From: Sphingobium naphthae
GTDB lineage: Bacteria; Pseudomonadota; Alphaproteobacteria; Sphingomonadales; Sphingomonadaceae
DNA length: 64,000 nt
Direction of reading: 5' to 3'
Assembly: GCF_020782235.1 (NCBI RefSeq)
Contig: NZ_JAJGNO010000008.1
Location: forward strand, 172,918 to 236,917
The position numbers were made by a program, and so were the translations under genes. Shown here piece by piece: positions 19,067-28,011 of this stretch. Each line of letters starts with the position of its first letter. The first letter of the stretch is position 1. The notes under the pieces are model-generated. The model was not told the DNA's origin. It ran no database searches and worked only from the letters and a program-made list of their open reading frames with translations.

Positions 19067-21175
19067 ATGGCAGGATCAGGCAAGAGCAAGAGCGCGCCCC
19101 GGGGCGCGAGGAAATGGCTGATGCGCGGGCTGAAGATCGGCCTGGCGGCGGCGGTGGCGGGTCTGTTGGCGGTGGTGATCGCAGTGGTGATCGCGCTTCA
19201 GTCGCTGCCCGATTATGAAAGCCTCAAATCTTCGCCCAACGGCCAGATGATCCGCGTCCATGCCGCCGACGGCAGCGTCATCGTGTCGCTGGGGCCGAGT
19301 TTCGGCCGCTGGATGGATTATGACCAGATCCCGCAGGTCATGGTCGACGCGATGGTGTCGACCGAGGACAAGCGTTTCTACATGCATCCCGGCGTCGATC
19401 CGATCGGCATGGCGCGCGCGGCCTGGGTCGCTGTGGAGCGGCGCGGGTCGGGGCGGCGCTGGCAGGGCGCATCGACCATCACCCAGCAGGTGACGCGCAA
19501 CATCTTCCTCAACAACAGCTATAGTTTCGGCCGCAAGATCCGCGAAATGGTGCTGGCGCTGGCGATGGAGCGCAAATTCTCCAAGCGCCAGATCCTCGAA
19601 CTCTATCTGAACAAGGTCTATTTCGGCGGCGGCGCCTATGGCATCGATGCCGCCAGCCGCAAATTCTTCGGCCATCCCGCGACATCCATCGACCTGCCCG
19701 AAGCGGCGATCATCGCCGGCCTGGTCAAGGCGCCGTCCAGCTACTCGCCGACCGCCGACGCCGAAGCGGCGATCGGCCGCGCCGGCGTGGTGCTGGACCT
19801 GATGCAGGAAAATGACAAGATTTCGGCGTCCGAGCGCGTCAGCGTCGATCTGGACGGCGTCAAGATGGCGCCCGAACCGCCGCAGAACAGCGTGCGCTAC
19901 TTCACCGACTGGGCGCTGCCGCAGCTCGACCTGCTGATCGACGAGCCCAATGAGCCGCTGGAAGTCTATACCACCATCGACCTGGGCATGCAGCGGGCCG
20001 CGACCGCCGCGGTGCAGGCCAATGCGCCCAAGGGGGCGCAGGGCGCGCTGGTCAGCCTCGACCGCGACGGGGCGGTGCGCGCGATGGTTGGCGGGCTCGA
20101 CTATGTGACGTCCAACTACAATCGCGCCGTCACCGCGACGCGCCAGCCGGGGTCCGCCTGGAAGATCTTCGTCTATATGGCGGCGCTGGAGGCGGGCTAT
20201 ACCCCCGACACCGGCATCACCGACGAGCCGGTGACGATCAACGGCTGGAGCCCGCGCAACAGCAATGGTCGCTTCGCCGGCGCCATCGATATCCGCACCG
20301 CCTTCGCCTATTCGATCAACACGGTCGCGGCCAAGCTGGGCGTGGAGGTGGGCTTTTCCACCGTCGCCGACATGGCCCGGCGCTTTGGCGTGTCCACGCC
20401 GATCAACACCCATCCCTCGATGGTGCTGGGCACGTCGGACGTGCGCCTGATCGACATGACGCGCGCCTTTGCTTCGATCGCGCGCAAGGGGATCGCGGTG
20501 GCGCCTTATGGCATCACCAAGGTGACGACGGCCGACGGCCGGCTGCTCTATGCCCATGAGGATGACACCAGCCGCGTGCTGGTCGCGCCTTGGGTGGCGG
20601 CGGGCATGACCGACCTGATGCAGACGGCCGTCAGCACCGGCACGGGTCGCGCGGCGCAGATCGGCCGTCCGGTCGCGGGCAAGACCGGCACCACCAGCAG
20701 CAACAAGGATGGCTGGTTCCTGGGCTTTTCCAGCGGCATCACCACCGGCGTGTGGATGGGGCGCGACGATGCGCGTGCGGTCGGCGGGTTGCAGGGCGGC
20801 CGCGCCCCGGCGCGCGCCTTTGCCGATTATATGAAGGTCGCCGTCGCCAAGCGTCCGGCCGAGAAGTTCGATACCGAAGTGACTTTGCCCGAATGGCAGC
20901 TCGAACCGGACGAGGAAGCCTATTATAACAGCCCGGACAATGGCGCCTATGCCGGCGGCATGATGGTGGACGAGAATGGCTTCCCGATCGAGCAGCCGGT
21001 CCCCGCCGACCCGCAGGGCTATGAGGATGAGCCACAGATGGAGGTGGATCCGGAGGATCGCCCGCAGCCGCCGCGGCTCGACCAGCAGTGGATCGACAAT
21101 GTGCTGGGCCGCGACCGGCCCCGTCAGCCGCAGCCAGCGCCGCCGCCCAGCCGCCCGCCGCCCCAGCAGCCCTGA
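19067..21175 (+). CDS. Bifunctional penicillin-binding protein, PBP1A family
   Basis: A class A penicillin-binding protein of 702 aa that polymerises and cross-links peptidoglycan in the periplasm. A cytoplasmic basic start is followed by one membrane helix (about residues 20-45). The glycosyltransferase domain shows MVSTEDKRFYMHPG with the catalytic glutamate and GASTITQQVTRN. The transpeptidase domain has SAWK (active-site serine, in RQPGSAWKIF), SIN (AYSINTVAAK) and KTGTT. The tail is proline/glutamine-rich and probably disordered. Preceded by a 120-nt gap after msrB that holds a weak hairpin and a T-run. Confidence 0.95.
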   Translation: MAGSGKSKSAPRGARKWLMRGLKIGLAAAVAGLLAVVIAVVIALQSLPDYESLKSSPNGQMIRVHAADGSVIVSLGPSFGRWMDYDQIPQVMVDAMVSTEDKRFYMHPGVDPIGMARAAWVAVERRGSGRRWQGASTITQQVTRNIFLNNSYSFGRKIREMVLALAMERKFSKRQILELYLNKVYFGGGAYGIDAASRKFFGHPATSIDLPEAAIIAGLVKAPSSYSPTADAEAAIGRAGVVLDLMQENDKISASERVSVDLDGVKMAPEPPQNSVRYFTDWALPQLDLLIDEPNEPLEVYTTIDLGMQRAATAAVQANAPKGAQGALVSLDRDGAVRAMVGGLDYVTSNYNRAVTATRQPGSAWKIFVYMAALEAGYTPDTGITDEPVTINGWSPRNSNGRFAGAIDIRTAFAYSINTVAAKLGVEVGFSTVADMARRFGVSTPINTHPSMVLGTSDVRLIDMTRAFASIARKGIAVAPYGITKVTTADGRLLYAHEDDTSRVLVAPWVAAGMTDLMQTAVSTGTGRAAQIGRPVAGKTGTTSSNKDGWFLGFSSGITTGVWMGRDDARAVGGLQGGRAPARAFADYMKVAVAKRPAEKFDTEVTLPEWQLEPDEEAYYNSPDNGAYAGGMMVDENGFPIEQPVPADPQGYEDEPQMEVDPEDRPQPPRLDQQWIDNVLGRDRPRQPQPAPPPSRPPPQQP

Positions 21176-21182
21176 ACGCGGC

Positions 21183-22145
21183 TTAGCCCGCCGCCGGTTC
21201 GTTCGCGGCCAGGCGCGTGGGCGTGAGCGCGCTGGCGTCGGGCAGTAGGAAGTCGACCTTGCCCCGCCCGAAATCGATCGCCACCCGGTCGAACACGCGC
21301 AGTGCGCTGATCCCCAGCAGCAGCGCGGGCTTGTCCTGCATGCCCAGTTCCGCGAAGGGGCTGGCGTCGGCGAAGATCACCGGCACCTCGATCAGATTGA
21401 CTCGCCCCATCGTCACCGATCGGATGCGCGCGACTTCGCCGGTCAGCGTGCCGCCCGTGACGCTGGTGAGCGTGGCGCTCAGCATCTCGGGCGCGCGCTT
21501 GCGACGCAGCAGCTTGTCGCGCAGCGCCAGATTGCCGATGCTGTAATGAGTGCCGGTGTCGAGCATGATGTTGACGCGCATGCCGTTGACCTGCGAATCC
21601 AGCAGGATCAACTGCCCGCGTTTGCGCCGCGCTTCGACCACAATGGTGTCGGGATCGGCCGAGACTTTCCGGCGGCGGCCGCTTTCGGCGATCTCCATAT
21701 GGCCGCTGCGGAAATTGAGGATCACGCGCTTGGCGTGCAGGCTGTCCAGGCCCAGCAGTCCCGCCGCACCCAGATGCTCGCCCTCCAGGACGGGGGCTTC
21801 GATATCGTCGATCACGCCCGCGCCGAACGCCAGGCGGGGGACGGCGACCGTGCCCACCTGCGATCGACCGGTCATGCTGAGGATGGTGACATTGGCGCGC
21901 GGGGGCAGCGCCAGTTGCTGCGCCAGGTCGCGCGCGATCACGGTGCGCTGCGACCCGGTGTCGATGACGAACGGCCAGGGGCCCTTGCCGTCGATGGAGA
22001 TGGGGATGGTGACGCGGTCGTCCGGTGCGGCGGCGGTGCGCACGAGTGCGGGTGGCTGATCGGGATCGAGCAGCGGCGGCTGCGCGGCAAGGGAAGGGCC
22101 GCCGATCGCCAGCATCATCGCCAGCAGGGCAGGGAGCCGACCCAT
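21183..22145 (-). CDS. Exported aspartyl-protease-like protein with two retropepsin-type repeats
   Basis: A 320-aa protein with a signal peptide (MGRLPALLAMMLAIGGPSLAAQ). Two copies of a retropepsin-like half carry the catalytic-type motif: FVIDTGSQRTVI in the first and IMLDTGTHYSIG in the second. Each would supply one aspartate, so one chain could form a pseudo-dimeric periplasmic protease. Proteolytic activity is not proven for this family. The start is ATG 22145; an in-frame start 30 nt upstream would put charged residues before the signal peptide. It is convergent with the PBP gene (7 nt gap). Confidence 0.82.
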   Translation of the reverse strand: MGRLPALLAMMLAIGGPSLAAQPPLLDPDQPPALVRTAAAPDDRVTIPISIDGKGPWPFVIDTGSQRTVIARDLAQQLALPPRANVTILSMTGRSQVGTVAVPRLAFGAGVIDDIEAPVLEGEHLGAAGLLGLDSLHAKRVILNFRSGHMEIAESGRRRKVSADPDTIVVEARRKRGQLILLDSQVNGMRVNIMLDTGTHYSIGNLALRDKLLRRKRAPEMLSATLTSVTGGTLTGEVARIRSVTMGRVNLIEVPVIFADASPFAELGMQDKPALLLGISALRVFDRVAIDFGRGKVDFLLPDASALTPTRLAANEPAAG

Positions 22146-22272
22146 ATCCTCATCCTTCCATATGTTATGGGCCATCCTATATCATGAAAGGCGATCGTCG
22201 CGCCAGCGACACCGCTGGCCGTCGCTCGGGGCAAAAGCGGGAACTTCGCGTGCGGCGCGCGTTTGTCCCAGC

Positions 22273-22300
22273 TTGACGGACGGGCGAACGGCCCGCTACA
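22273..22300 (+). promoter_or_regulatory. Probable rho promoter
   Basis: TTGACG at 22273-22278 and GCTACA at 22295-22300 fit the alphaproteobacterial housekeeping consensus (TTGACGS ... GCTANAWC in Caulobacter) nearly exactly. It would give rho a 5' untranslated leader of roughly 105 nt. Long leaders are known for rho genes that are autoregulated by attenuation. Confidence 0.6.
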
Positions 22301-22412
22301 CGCGAAACATATATCCATGCCCGTCCGGAGCATGGGTTCCCGGTCGTCCTGACCGGCTATCTCCTTCCTTTCCGGCCATTTCCATCCTCACCCTCATCGG
22401 ACCGATTCGCCA

Positions 22413-23669
22413 ATGCACCTCAAGGACCTCAAAAAGACCGTCCCCGCCGACCTCGTCACCATGGCCGAAGAACTGGGGGTCGAGGGCGCGTCGACGCTGC
22501 GCAAGCAGGACCTGATGTTCGCGATCCTGAAGGCCGAGGCGGAAAATGGCGAGCAGATCATGGGCGAGGGCACGATCGAGGTGCTACCCGACGGATTCGG
22601 CTTCCTGCGCAGTCCGGAAGCGAATTTCCTGGCCGGTCCCGACGACATCTATGTGTCGCCCAACCAAGTTCGCAAATTCGGCCTGCGCACCGGCGACACG
22701 GTGGAAGGCGAAATCCGCGCGCCCAAGGATGGCGAGCGCTATTTTGCCCTCACCAAGCTGACCACGGTCAATTTCGATGATCCCGATGTGGTTCGCCACC
22801 GCGTCAATTTCGACAATCTGACGCCGCTCTATCCGGACGAGAAGCTGCGGCTCGACACGCTGGACCCGACCGTCAAGGACAAGTCGGCGCGCGTCATCGA
22901 CATCGTCTCGCCGCAGGGCAAGGGACAGCGCACGCTGATCGTCGCGCCGCCGCGCGTCGGCAAGACGGTGATGCTGCAGAATATCGCCAAGGCGATCACC
23001 GACAATCATCCCGAAGTCTTCCTGATCGTGCTGCTGATCGACGAGCGGCCCGAGGAAGTCACCGACATGCAGCGCAGCGTGAAGGGCGAAGTCGTCAGCT
23101 CGACCTTCGACGAGCCCGCCACCCGCCACGTCCAGGTTGCCGAAATGGTGATCGAAAAGGCCAAGCGTCTGGTCGAGCACAAGAAGGACGTGGTCATCCT
23201 GCTCGATTCGATCACGCGTCTGGGCCGCGCCTACAACACCGTCGTGCCTTCGTCGGGCAAGGTGCTCACCGGCGGCGTCGACGCCAATGCGCTGCAGCGC
23301 CCCAAGCGCTTCTTCGGCGCCGCGCGCAATATCGAGGAGGGCGGATCGCTCTCGATCATCGCCACCGCGCTGATCGACACCGGCAGCCGCATGGACGAAG
23401 TCATTTTCGAAGAGTTCAAGGGCACCGGCAACTCGGAAATCGTGCTGGACCGCAAGGTCGCGGACAAGCGCATCTTCCCGGCGCTGGATGTCGGCAAGTC
23501 GGGCACCCGCAAGGAGGAGCTGCTGGTCGACAAGCCGACGCTCAGCAAGATGTGGGTGCTGCGCCGCATCCTGATGCAGATGGGCACCATCGACGCGATG
23601 GAGTTCCTGCTGGACAAGATGAAGGACAGCAAGACCAACGAGGATTTCTTCGCGACGATGAACCAGTAA
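22413..23669 (+). CDS. rho: Transcription termination factor Rho
   Basis: A hexameric RNA-dependent ATPase that ends transcription. The 418-aa product has an N-terminal helix bundle, the RNA-binding cold-shock-like domain ([37 protein letters not shown]) and the RecA-like motor with P-loop [12 protein letters not shown] and the [11 protein letters not shown] segment. Length and motifs are standard. The alphaproteobacterial order rho-mnmE-mnmG-rsmG-parAB is loosely kept here, with about 3 kb of extra genes between rho and mnmE. Confidence 0.98.
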   Translation: MHLKDLKKTVPADLVTMAEELGVEGASTLRKQDLMFAILKAEAENGEQIMGEGTIEVLPDGFGFLRSPEANFLAGPDDIYVSPNQVRKFGLRTGDTVEGEIRAPKDGERYFALTKLTTVNFDDPDVVRHRVNFDNLTPLYPDEKLRLDTLDPTVKDKSARVIDIVSPQGKGQRTLIVAPPRVGKTVMLQNIAKAITDNHPEVFLIVLLIDERPEEVTDMQRSVKGEVVSSTFDEPATRHVQVAEMVIEKAKRLVEHKKDVVILLDSITRLGRAYNTVVPSSGKVLTGGVDANALQRPKRFFGAARNIEEGGSLSIIATALIDTGSRMDEVIFEEFKGTGNSEIVLDRKVADKRIFPALDVGKSGTRKEELLVDKPTLSKMWVLRRILMQMGTIDAMEFLLDKMKDSKTNEDFFATMNQ

Positions 23670-23697
23670 CTCGACACGGGTTCGTTCAACGCAGATC

Positions 23698-23726
23698 ATG
23701 GGGCGCCGCGGGCGCCCCATATTGTA
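23698..23726 (+). terminator. Hairpin terminator after rho
   Basis: ATGGGGCGCC at 23698-23707 and GGCGCCCCAT at 23711-23720 form a perfect 10-bp stem with a GCG loop, followed by ATTGTAT. The tail is only moderately T-rich. Confidence 0.55.
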
Positions 23727-23790
23727 TCGGGGCGCTGGATCATGCGATGGTCCGGCGCTCATTCCATAAGACAGGGACGCACAGGCCGCC

Positions 23791-24510
23791 ATGCTCGACC
23801 TCTTCGCCACCGCCGCCTCGGCTGCTCAGGGGATCGGTTCCCCCGCCGACATATGGCAGCATATCTTCCATGATTTCAGCAACATAACCTCACCGTCCGC
23901 GCTGTCGGCCTTTGTCCAGGTGTTGATGATCGACGTGCTGCTGGCGGGCGACAACGCCATTGTCGTCGGCGCGCTTGCGGCCGGCCTGCCCGCCGATCAG
24001 CGCAAGAAGGTCATCCTGATCGGCATCCTCGCCGCGCTGGTGCTGCGCATCGCTTTCGCACTGGTCGTCAGCCAGCTGATGCAGATTGTGGGCTTGATCC
24101 TGGCCGGCGGTTTGCTGCTGCTGTGGGTCAGCTGGAAAATGTGGCGCGAACTGCATCCCAAGCGCGGCACGGATACGCCGCACGATCCCAGTGACGATGA
24201 CGTGTCGGGCCTGCGCCCGGCCAAGAGCTTTGCCGGCGCGGCCTGGGCCGTGGCCCTTGCCGACGTGTCGATGAGCCTCGACAATGTCTTGGCCGTGGCG
24301 GGCGCAGCGCGCGATCATCCCGGCATCCTCATGATCGGGCTGGTGCTGTCGGTCGCGCTGATGGGCATCGCCGCCAACGTCATCGCGCATTATATCGAGC
24401 GCTTCCGCTGGATCGCCTATATTGGCCTGGCGGTCATCGTCTATGTCGCGGTCAAGATGATCTATGACGGTTTCGTCGATCATCAGGTGGGCATATTGAC
24501 GCTGTTCTGA
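23791..24510 (+). CDS. TerC/YjbE family integral membrane protein (putative metal ion transporter)
   Basis: A 239-aa protein with about seven membrane helices. The two family motifs are present: LMIDVLLAGDNAIVVGALAAG and, after a cytoplasmic loop, ALADVSMSLDNVLAVAGAA, each with membrane-embedded acidic residues. TerC/YjbE proteins are linked to tellurite resistance and to manganese export. YjbE-type genes elsewhere often follow a yybP-ykoY riboswitch; I could not recognise one in the 120 nt upstream. A strong bidirectional terminator follows. Confidence 0.88.
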   Translation: MLDLFATAASAAQGIGSPADIWQHIFHDFSNITSPSALSAFVQVLMIDVLLAGDNAIVVGALAAGLPADQRKKVILIGILAALVLRIAFALVVSQLMQIVGLILAGGLLLLWVSWKMWRELHPKRGTDTPHDPSDDDVSGLRPAKSFAGAAWAVALADVSMSLDNVLAVAGAARDHPGILMIGLVLSVALMGIAANVIAHYIERFRWIAYIGLAVIVYVAVKMIYDGFVDHQVGILTLF

Positions 24511-24531
24511 TCGCCCTTATCCCTGAGGTGC

Positions 24532-24572
24532 AAAAAAGGGACGGTGCCGAGGAGCGCCGTCCCTTTTTCTTT
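24532..24572. terminator. Bidirectional Rho-independent terminator
   Basis: AAAAGGGACGG and CCGTCCCTTTTT form an 11-bp stem with A-run and T-run on either side (24532-24570), between the convergent TerC gene and the quinone oxidoreductase gene. It should work in both directions. Confidence 0.85.
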
Positions 24573-24591
24573 GGTCATGCAAGGGCGCGGT

Positions 24592-25557
24592 TCAGGGGAT
24601 CAGGATCGTCGCGCCCATGGTCCGCCGCCCTTCCAGTGCCCGATGCGCATCGGCTGCATCTGCCAGGGCGAAGCGCTGCCCTATCTTCGCGCGGAGGACG
24701 CCGCGCGCCATGCGATCGAACAAGCGCTGCGCGGTGTGCGCCAGCGCGTCCGGGGTGGCGACATAGTCGAACAGCGTAGGCCGCGTGACATAAAGCGATC
24801 CGCCGCGGCTGAGATCGAGCAGGCTGACCGGGGGCACCGCGCCCGATGCATTGCCATAGCTGACCATCATCCCGCGCCGCTTCAGGCTGGCGAGCGATGC
24901 GCTCCAGCTGTCCTTGCCGACGCCGTCATAGACGATGTCCACCCCCTGACCACCGGTCAGCTCCCGAACCTGGGAGGACAGATGATCCAGCCCGCCATGC
25001 AGGCTATGGTCCGCATCGACCATCGCGGCCTTTTCGGCGGAACCGCAATGAGCGATCACCGTCACCCCCTTGTCGCGCAGCCAGGGCACGAGCACGGATC
25101 CCACGCCGCCGGCTGCGGCATGGACGAGCGCCACCTGACCCGGCTGCAGCGGCAGCACATCCTCCGCCAGGAAGCAGGCGGTCATCCCCTTGAGCATCAT
25201 CGCTGCCGCGTCGGCGCTGGCAATGCCGTCGGGCAGCGTCACAAGCTGCGCCGCCGGCACGGTCCAGTGCGTCGTATAGCTGCCCCGGCCGGTGCCGCTC
25301 GCCACCCGGTCACCGACGGCGAAGTCAGTCACGCCCGGGCCCACCGCGACCACGCGCCCGGCCCCTTCGAAGCCGAGCGTCAGCGGCAGGTCGGCGGGGT
25401 AGAGCCCGGTACGGTAATAGGTGTCGATGAAGTTGAGGCCGATGGCTTCCGTTTCCAGCAGCACGTCGCCTTCGCCCGGAGCGGGCGGATCGAAATCCTC
25501 CCGCTCGATCACCTCCGGCCCGCCATGCCCGCGGACCACCATGCGCCATGCCGCCAT
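24592..25557 (-). CDS. NADPH:quinone oxidoreductase (zinc-independent MDR family)
   Basis: A 321-aa medium-chain dehydrogenase/reductase of the quinone oxidoreductase type. The substrate-side segment GLNFIDTYYRTGLYPADLP and the nucleotide motif VHAAAGGVGSVLVPWL are typical of QorA, and the zinc ligands of alcohol dehydrogenases are missing. It probably reduces quinones or enals with NADPH in the cytoplasm. The ATG overlaps the stop of the upstream hydrolase gene by one base (TGATG), so the two form an operon. Confidence 0.91.
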   Translation of the reverse strand: MAAWRMVVRGHGGPEVIEREDFDPPAPGEGDVLLETEAIGLNFIDTYYRTGLYPADLPLTLGFEGAGRVVAVGPGVTDFAVGDRVASGTGRGSYTTHWTVPAAQLVTLPDGIASADAAAMMLKGMTACFLAEDVLPLQPGQVALVHAAAGGVGSVLVPWLRDKGVTVIAHCGSAEKAAMVDADHSLHGGLDHLSSQVRELTGGQGVDIVYDGVGKDSWSASLASLKRRGMMVSYGNASGAVPPVSLLDLSRGGSLYVTRPTLFDYVATPDALAHTAQRLFDRMARGVLRAKIGQRFALADAADAHRALEGRRTMGATILIP

Positions 25558-26255
25558 CAGGCAAGATGCTCCGCGAAGAAATCGGCCGTGCGGCGGTCGG
25601 CGAGTTGCGCGGCATCCTCGACCCGGCGCTTGCCCATTTCGGCGGCAAAGCCGTGGTCGAGCCCTTCATAGTCGTGCAGCGTGACGTGGGGATTATCGGC
25701 CAGCCCCTCATGCATCGCCTTCTGCACGTCGGGCGTGACGAAATGGTCGGCCGTAGGGATGTGCAGCATCGTCGGCTTGCCGATCGCATGCTGCTCGTTC
25801 AGCAGACCGTCGATGCCGACGCCATAATAGCCGACAAAGGCGTCGCCATCGGTGCGGCATGCGGCCATGAAGGCGATGCGGCCGCCCAGGCAATAACCAA
25901 CCAGCCCGACCTTGCCGCCGCTGGCCGCCTGGCGCGCTGCATTGATGGTCGCTTCCAGATCGCGAATGCCCTGATCCTGGTTGAATTTGGGAATCAGGCC
26001 CAGTGCCCTGTCCATCTCTTCGGGAATGTCGGCATCCAGTTCGATATGGGCTTCGATCCGCCAGAACAGGTCGGGGGCATAGGCGACATAGCCGGCCTTC
26101 GCCCAGGCATCGCATTTCCGGCGGATGCCTTCATTCACCCCGAAGATTTCCTGGATGACGATGATCGCGGCGGTCGGCTCTCCCTCGGGCTTTGCCACAT
26201 AGGCATCGAATTGCGCATCGCCTTCCAGCGTGCTGACGGAAGTAAACTCGCCCAT
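25557..26255 (-). CDS. Dienelactone hydrolase family protein
   Basis: A 232-aa alpha/beta hydrolase of the dienelactone hydrolase family. The nucleophile is a cysteine in GLVGYCLGGRIAF, and the later acidic residue and histidine (TADHFVTP, LDHGFAAEM) complete the triad. It probably opens lactones or cleaves small esters. Two ATGs lie close together: 26255 has AGGA six bases upstream, while 26261 has it directly adjacent, so 26255 is preferred. It is the first gene of the pair with the quinone oxidoreductase, suggesting aromatic or aldehyde detoxification. Confidence 0.9.
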   Translation of the reverse strand: MGEFTSVSTLEGDAQFDAYVAKPEGEPTAAIIVIQEIFGVNEGIRRKCDAWAKAGYVAYAPDLFWRIEAHIELDADIPEEMDRALGLIPKFNQDQGIRDLEATINAARQAASGGKVGLVGYCLGGRIAFMAACRTDGDAFVGYYGVGIDGLLNEQHAIGKPTMLHIPTADHFVTPDVQKAMHEGLADNPHVTLHDYEGLDHGFAAEMGKRRVEDAAQLADRRTADFFAEHLA

Positions 26256-26404
26256 ACCCATTCCTTTCGCAGATGATCCGGTGCGCATATTGGCCGATCC
26301 AGGGGCGGTGGCAACCATGCGCCTTGCGTAAAAATTTGCGTTAGTGCGGTGATTTGCGGCATGACGCGTGAAGCGAATGTGCACCGGCAAAGAAGGGCAG
26401 GGAC

Positions 26405-26659
26405 ATGAAGGTTAGCGTCGATGTGGACTGCACCCCGGCCGAGGCGCGGGCATTTCTGGGCCTGCCGGATGTCACCCCGATTCATGACAAATATATTCGC
26501 ACGATGCTCGACAGCTTCGATGGCATTGGCAGCGTTGAGCAGATGGAAACGCTGTTCAAGAGCTTCTCGCCCCTGGGCGATGCGGGCATGCGGCTGTTCC
26601 AGCAGATGATGAATGTCGGACTGGCCGGCATGGGCGGCGGCAAGGACGACACGAAGTAA
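26405..26659 (+). CDS. Small DUF6489-type protein
   Basis: An 84-aa acidic protein (MKVSVDVDCTPAEARAFLGL, then PDVTPIHDKYIRTMLDSFDG, ending GGGKDDTK) that I take to be the DUF6489 family of sphingomonads and relatives. Its function is unknown. No signal peptide or membrane segment. It ends 6 nt before mnmE on the same strand and so probably shares its transcript, which links it to the mnmE-mnmG-rsmG-parAB region. A GGCAGGGAC-type ribosome site precedes the ATG. Confidence 0.8.
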   Translation: MKVSVDVDCTPAEARAFLGLPDVTPIHDKYIRTMLDSFDGIGSVEQMETLFKSFSPLGDAGMRLFQQMMNVGLAGMGGGKDDTK

Positions 26660-26665
26660 TCAGGC

Positions 26666-27952
26666 ATGACGCGGCGGGATAGCATCTTCGCGCTGTCCAG
26701 CGGCGCGCCTCCCGCCGGCATCGGGGTCATCCGGGTGAGCGGCCCGCAAGCGCGGCCCGCCTTGCTCGCCTTGGCCGGCCGAGTACCGCCGGCGCGGCAG
26801 GCGAGCCTCGCCCTGTTGCGCGACCCTCAGGACGCCATGCCGCTCGACCGCGCGCTGATATTGTGGCTGCCGGGTCCTGCCACCGTAACGGGCGAGGATA
26901 TGGTGGAGCTGCATTGCCATGGGGGGCGCGCGGTCATCGCCGCGGTGGAGGCGGCGCTTGGGGCGATGCCGGGCCTGCGCCGCGCGGAGCCCGGCGAGTT
27001 TACGCGCCGCGCCTTCGGCCATGGCCGCATGGACCTGAATGCGGTGGAGGGCCTGTCCGACCTGCTCGCGGCCGAAACCCAAAGCCAGCGCCGCGCGGCG
27101 CTCATGATGGTGGAGGGGCATTTTTCCCGCCGCATCGACCAATGGCGGCGCGCGCTGCTCGACCTGTCAGCCATGGCCGAAGCAGCGCTGGATTTTTCGG
27201 ATGAGGATGATGTGCCCGATGCCGCGATCGAAGCGCGCATCGGCGACGGGATTGGCGCGCTGGCGGCCGATGTCGGGGCGCTGCTCGATGCGCCCTCGGC
27301 CGAGCGGTTGCGCGACGGCGTGCGCGTGGTGCTCGCCGGCCCGCCCAATGCCGGCAAGTCCACTTTGCTCAATGCGCTGGTCGGCCGCGAGGCCGCGATC
27401 GTCTCCGACATCGCGGGGACGACCCGCGACCGGATAGAAGTGCCTGCTGCGATCGGAGGAGTCGCTTTCCTCTTCACCGACACGGCGGGGCTGCGCGAGG
27501 AGACGGGCGACGCGATCGAGGCGATCGGCATCGACCGGGCGCGGGCCGCGCTGGACGCGGCGGACATCATCCTCTGGCTGGGCGAGCCCGACGCGCTCCC
27601 GCGCGCGGACGCGATCCTGGTCGCGGCGCAGAGCGATCGTGTCGCCGACGATCGCCCTGGCCTCTCCCTATCCGCTCGAACGGGGGAAGGCATGGCTGCG
27701 CTGGTGGCCTTGCTGCAGCGGCGAGCCTGTGCCCTGTTGCCCGGCGAGGGGGACTATGCTCTTCACCGCCGCCAACGCGATCTGGTGGGACAGTTGCTGG
27801 ATCATCTCCACGCGGCCGGAGCGGCGCGTGACCTGCTGGTTACGGCGGAGGAACTGCGGCTTGGCCGGTCGGTGGTGGACTCGCTGACCGGGCAGGCGGG
27901 CACCGAAGATATGCTGGATCGGCTTTTCTCCGGATTTTGTATCGGCAAATAG
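26666..27952 (+). CDS. mnmE: tRNA modification GTPase MnmE
   Basis: With MnmG it adds the carboxymethylaminomethyl or aminomethyl group to the wobble uridine of certain tRNAs. The 428-aa protein has the N-terminal tetrahydrofolate-binding domain (FALSSGAPPAGIGVIRVSGP), the GTPase domain with P-loop GPPNAGKST and switch IAGTTRDRIE, and the invariant C-terminal tetrapeptide motif CIGK (C-terminal FCIGK) that carries the reactive cysteine. The gene follows the DUF6489 gene by 6 nt. A parS site lies 4 nt after its stop. Confidence 0.97.
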   Translation: MTRRDSIFALSSGAPPAGIGVIRVSGPQARPALLALAGRVPPARQASLALLRDPQDAMPLDRALILWLPGPATVTGEDMVELHCHGGRAVIAAVEAALGAMPGLRRAEPGEFTRRAFGHGRMDLNAVEGLSDLLAAETQSQRRAALMMVEGHFSRRIDQWRRALLDLSAMAEAALDFSDEDDVPDAAIEARIGDGIGALAADVGALLDAPSAERLRDGVRVVLAGPPNAGKSTLLNALVGREAAIVSDIAGTTRDRIEVPAAIGGVAFLFTDTAGLREETGDAIEAIGIDRARAALDAADIILWLGEPDALPRADAILVAAQSDRVADDRPGLSLSARTGEGMAALVALLQRRACALLPGEGDYALHRRQRDLVGQLLDHLHAAGAARDLLVTAEELRLGRSVVDSLTGQAGTEDMLDRLFSGFCIGK

Positions 27953-27956
27953 ACGA

Positions 27957-27972
27957 TGTTCCACGTGGAACG
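27957..27972. promoter_or_regulatory. parS centromere site 1
   Basis: TGTTCCACGTGGAACG is a near-perfect 16-bp palindrome matching the conserved bacterial parS (TGTTNCACGTGNAACA) at all positions but the last. It lies in the 59-nt space between mnmE and mnmG, 3.3 kb from parB. Confidence 0.93.
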
Positions 27973-28011
27973 CTTTTGACCGACTGCCCCTGAATCTGGT
28001 AAGGGCGCGGC

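Noticed and set aside
23670..23790. yybP-ykoY manganese riboswitch upstream of the TerC-family gene
   Set aside because: Expected for some YjbE-type genes, but the conserved loop sequences are not recognisable here.
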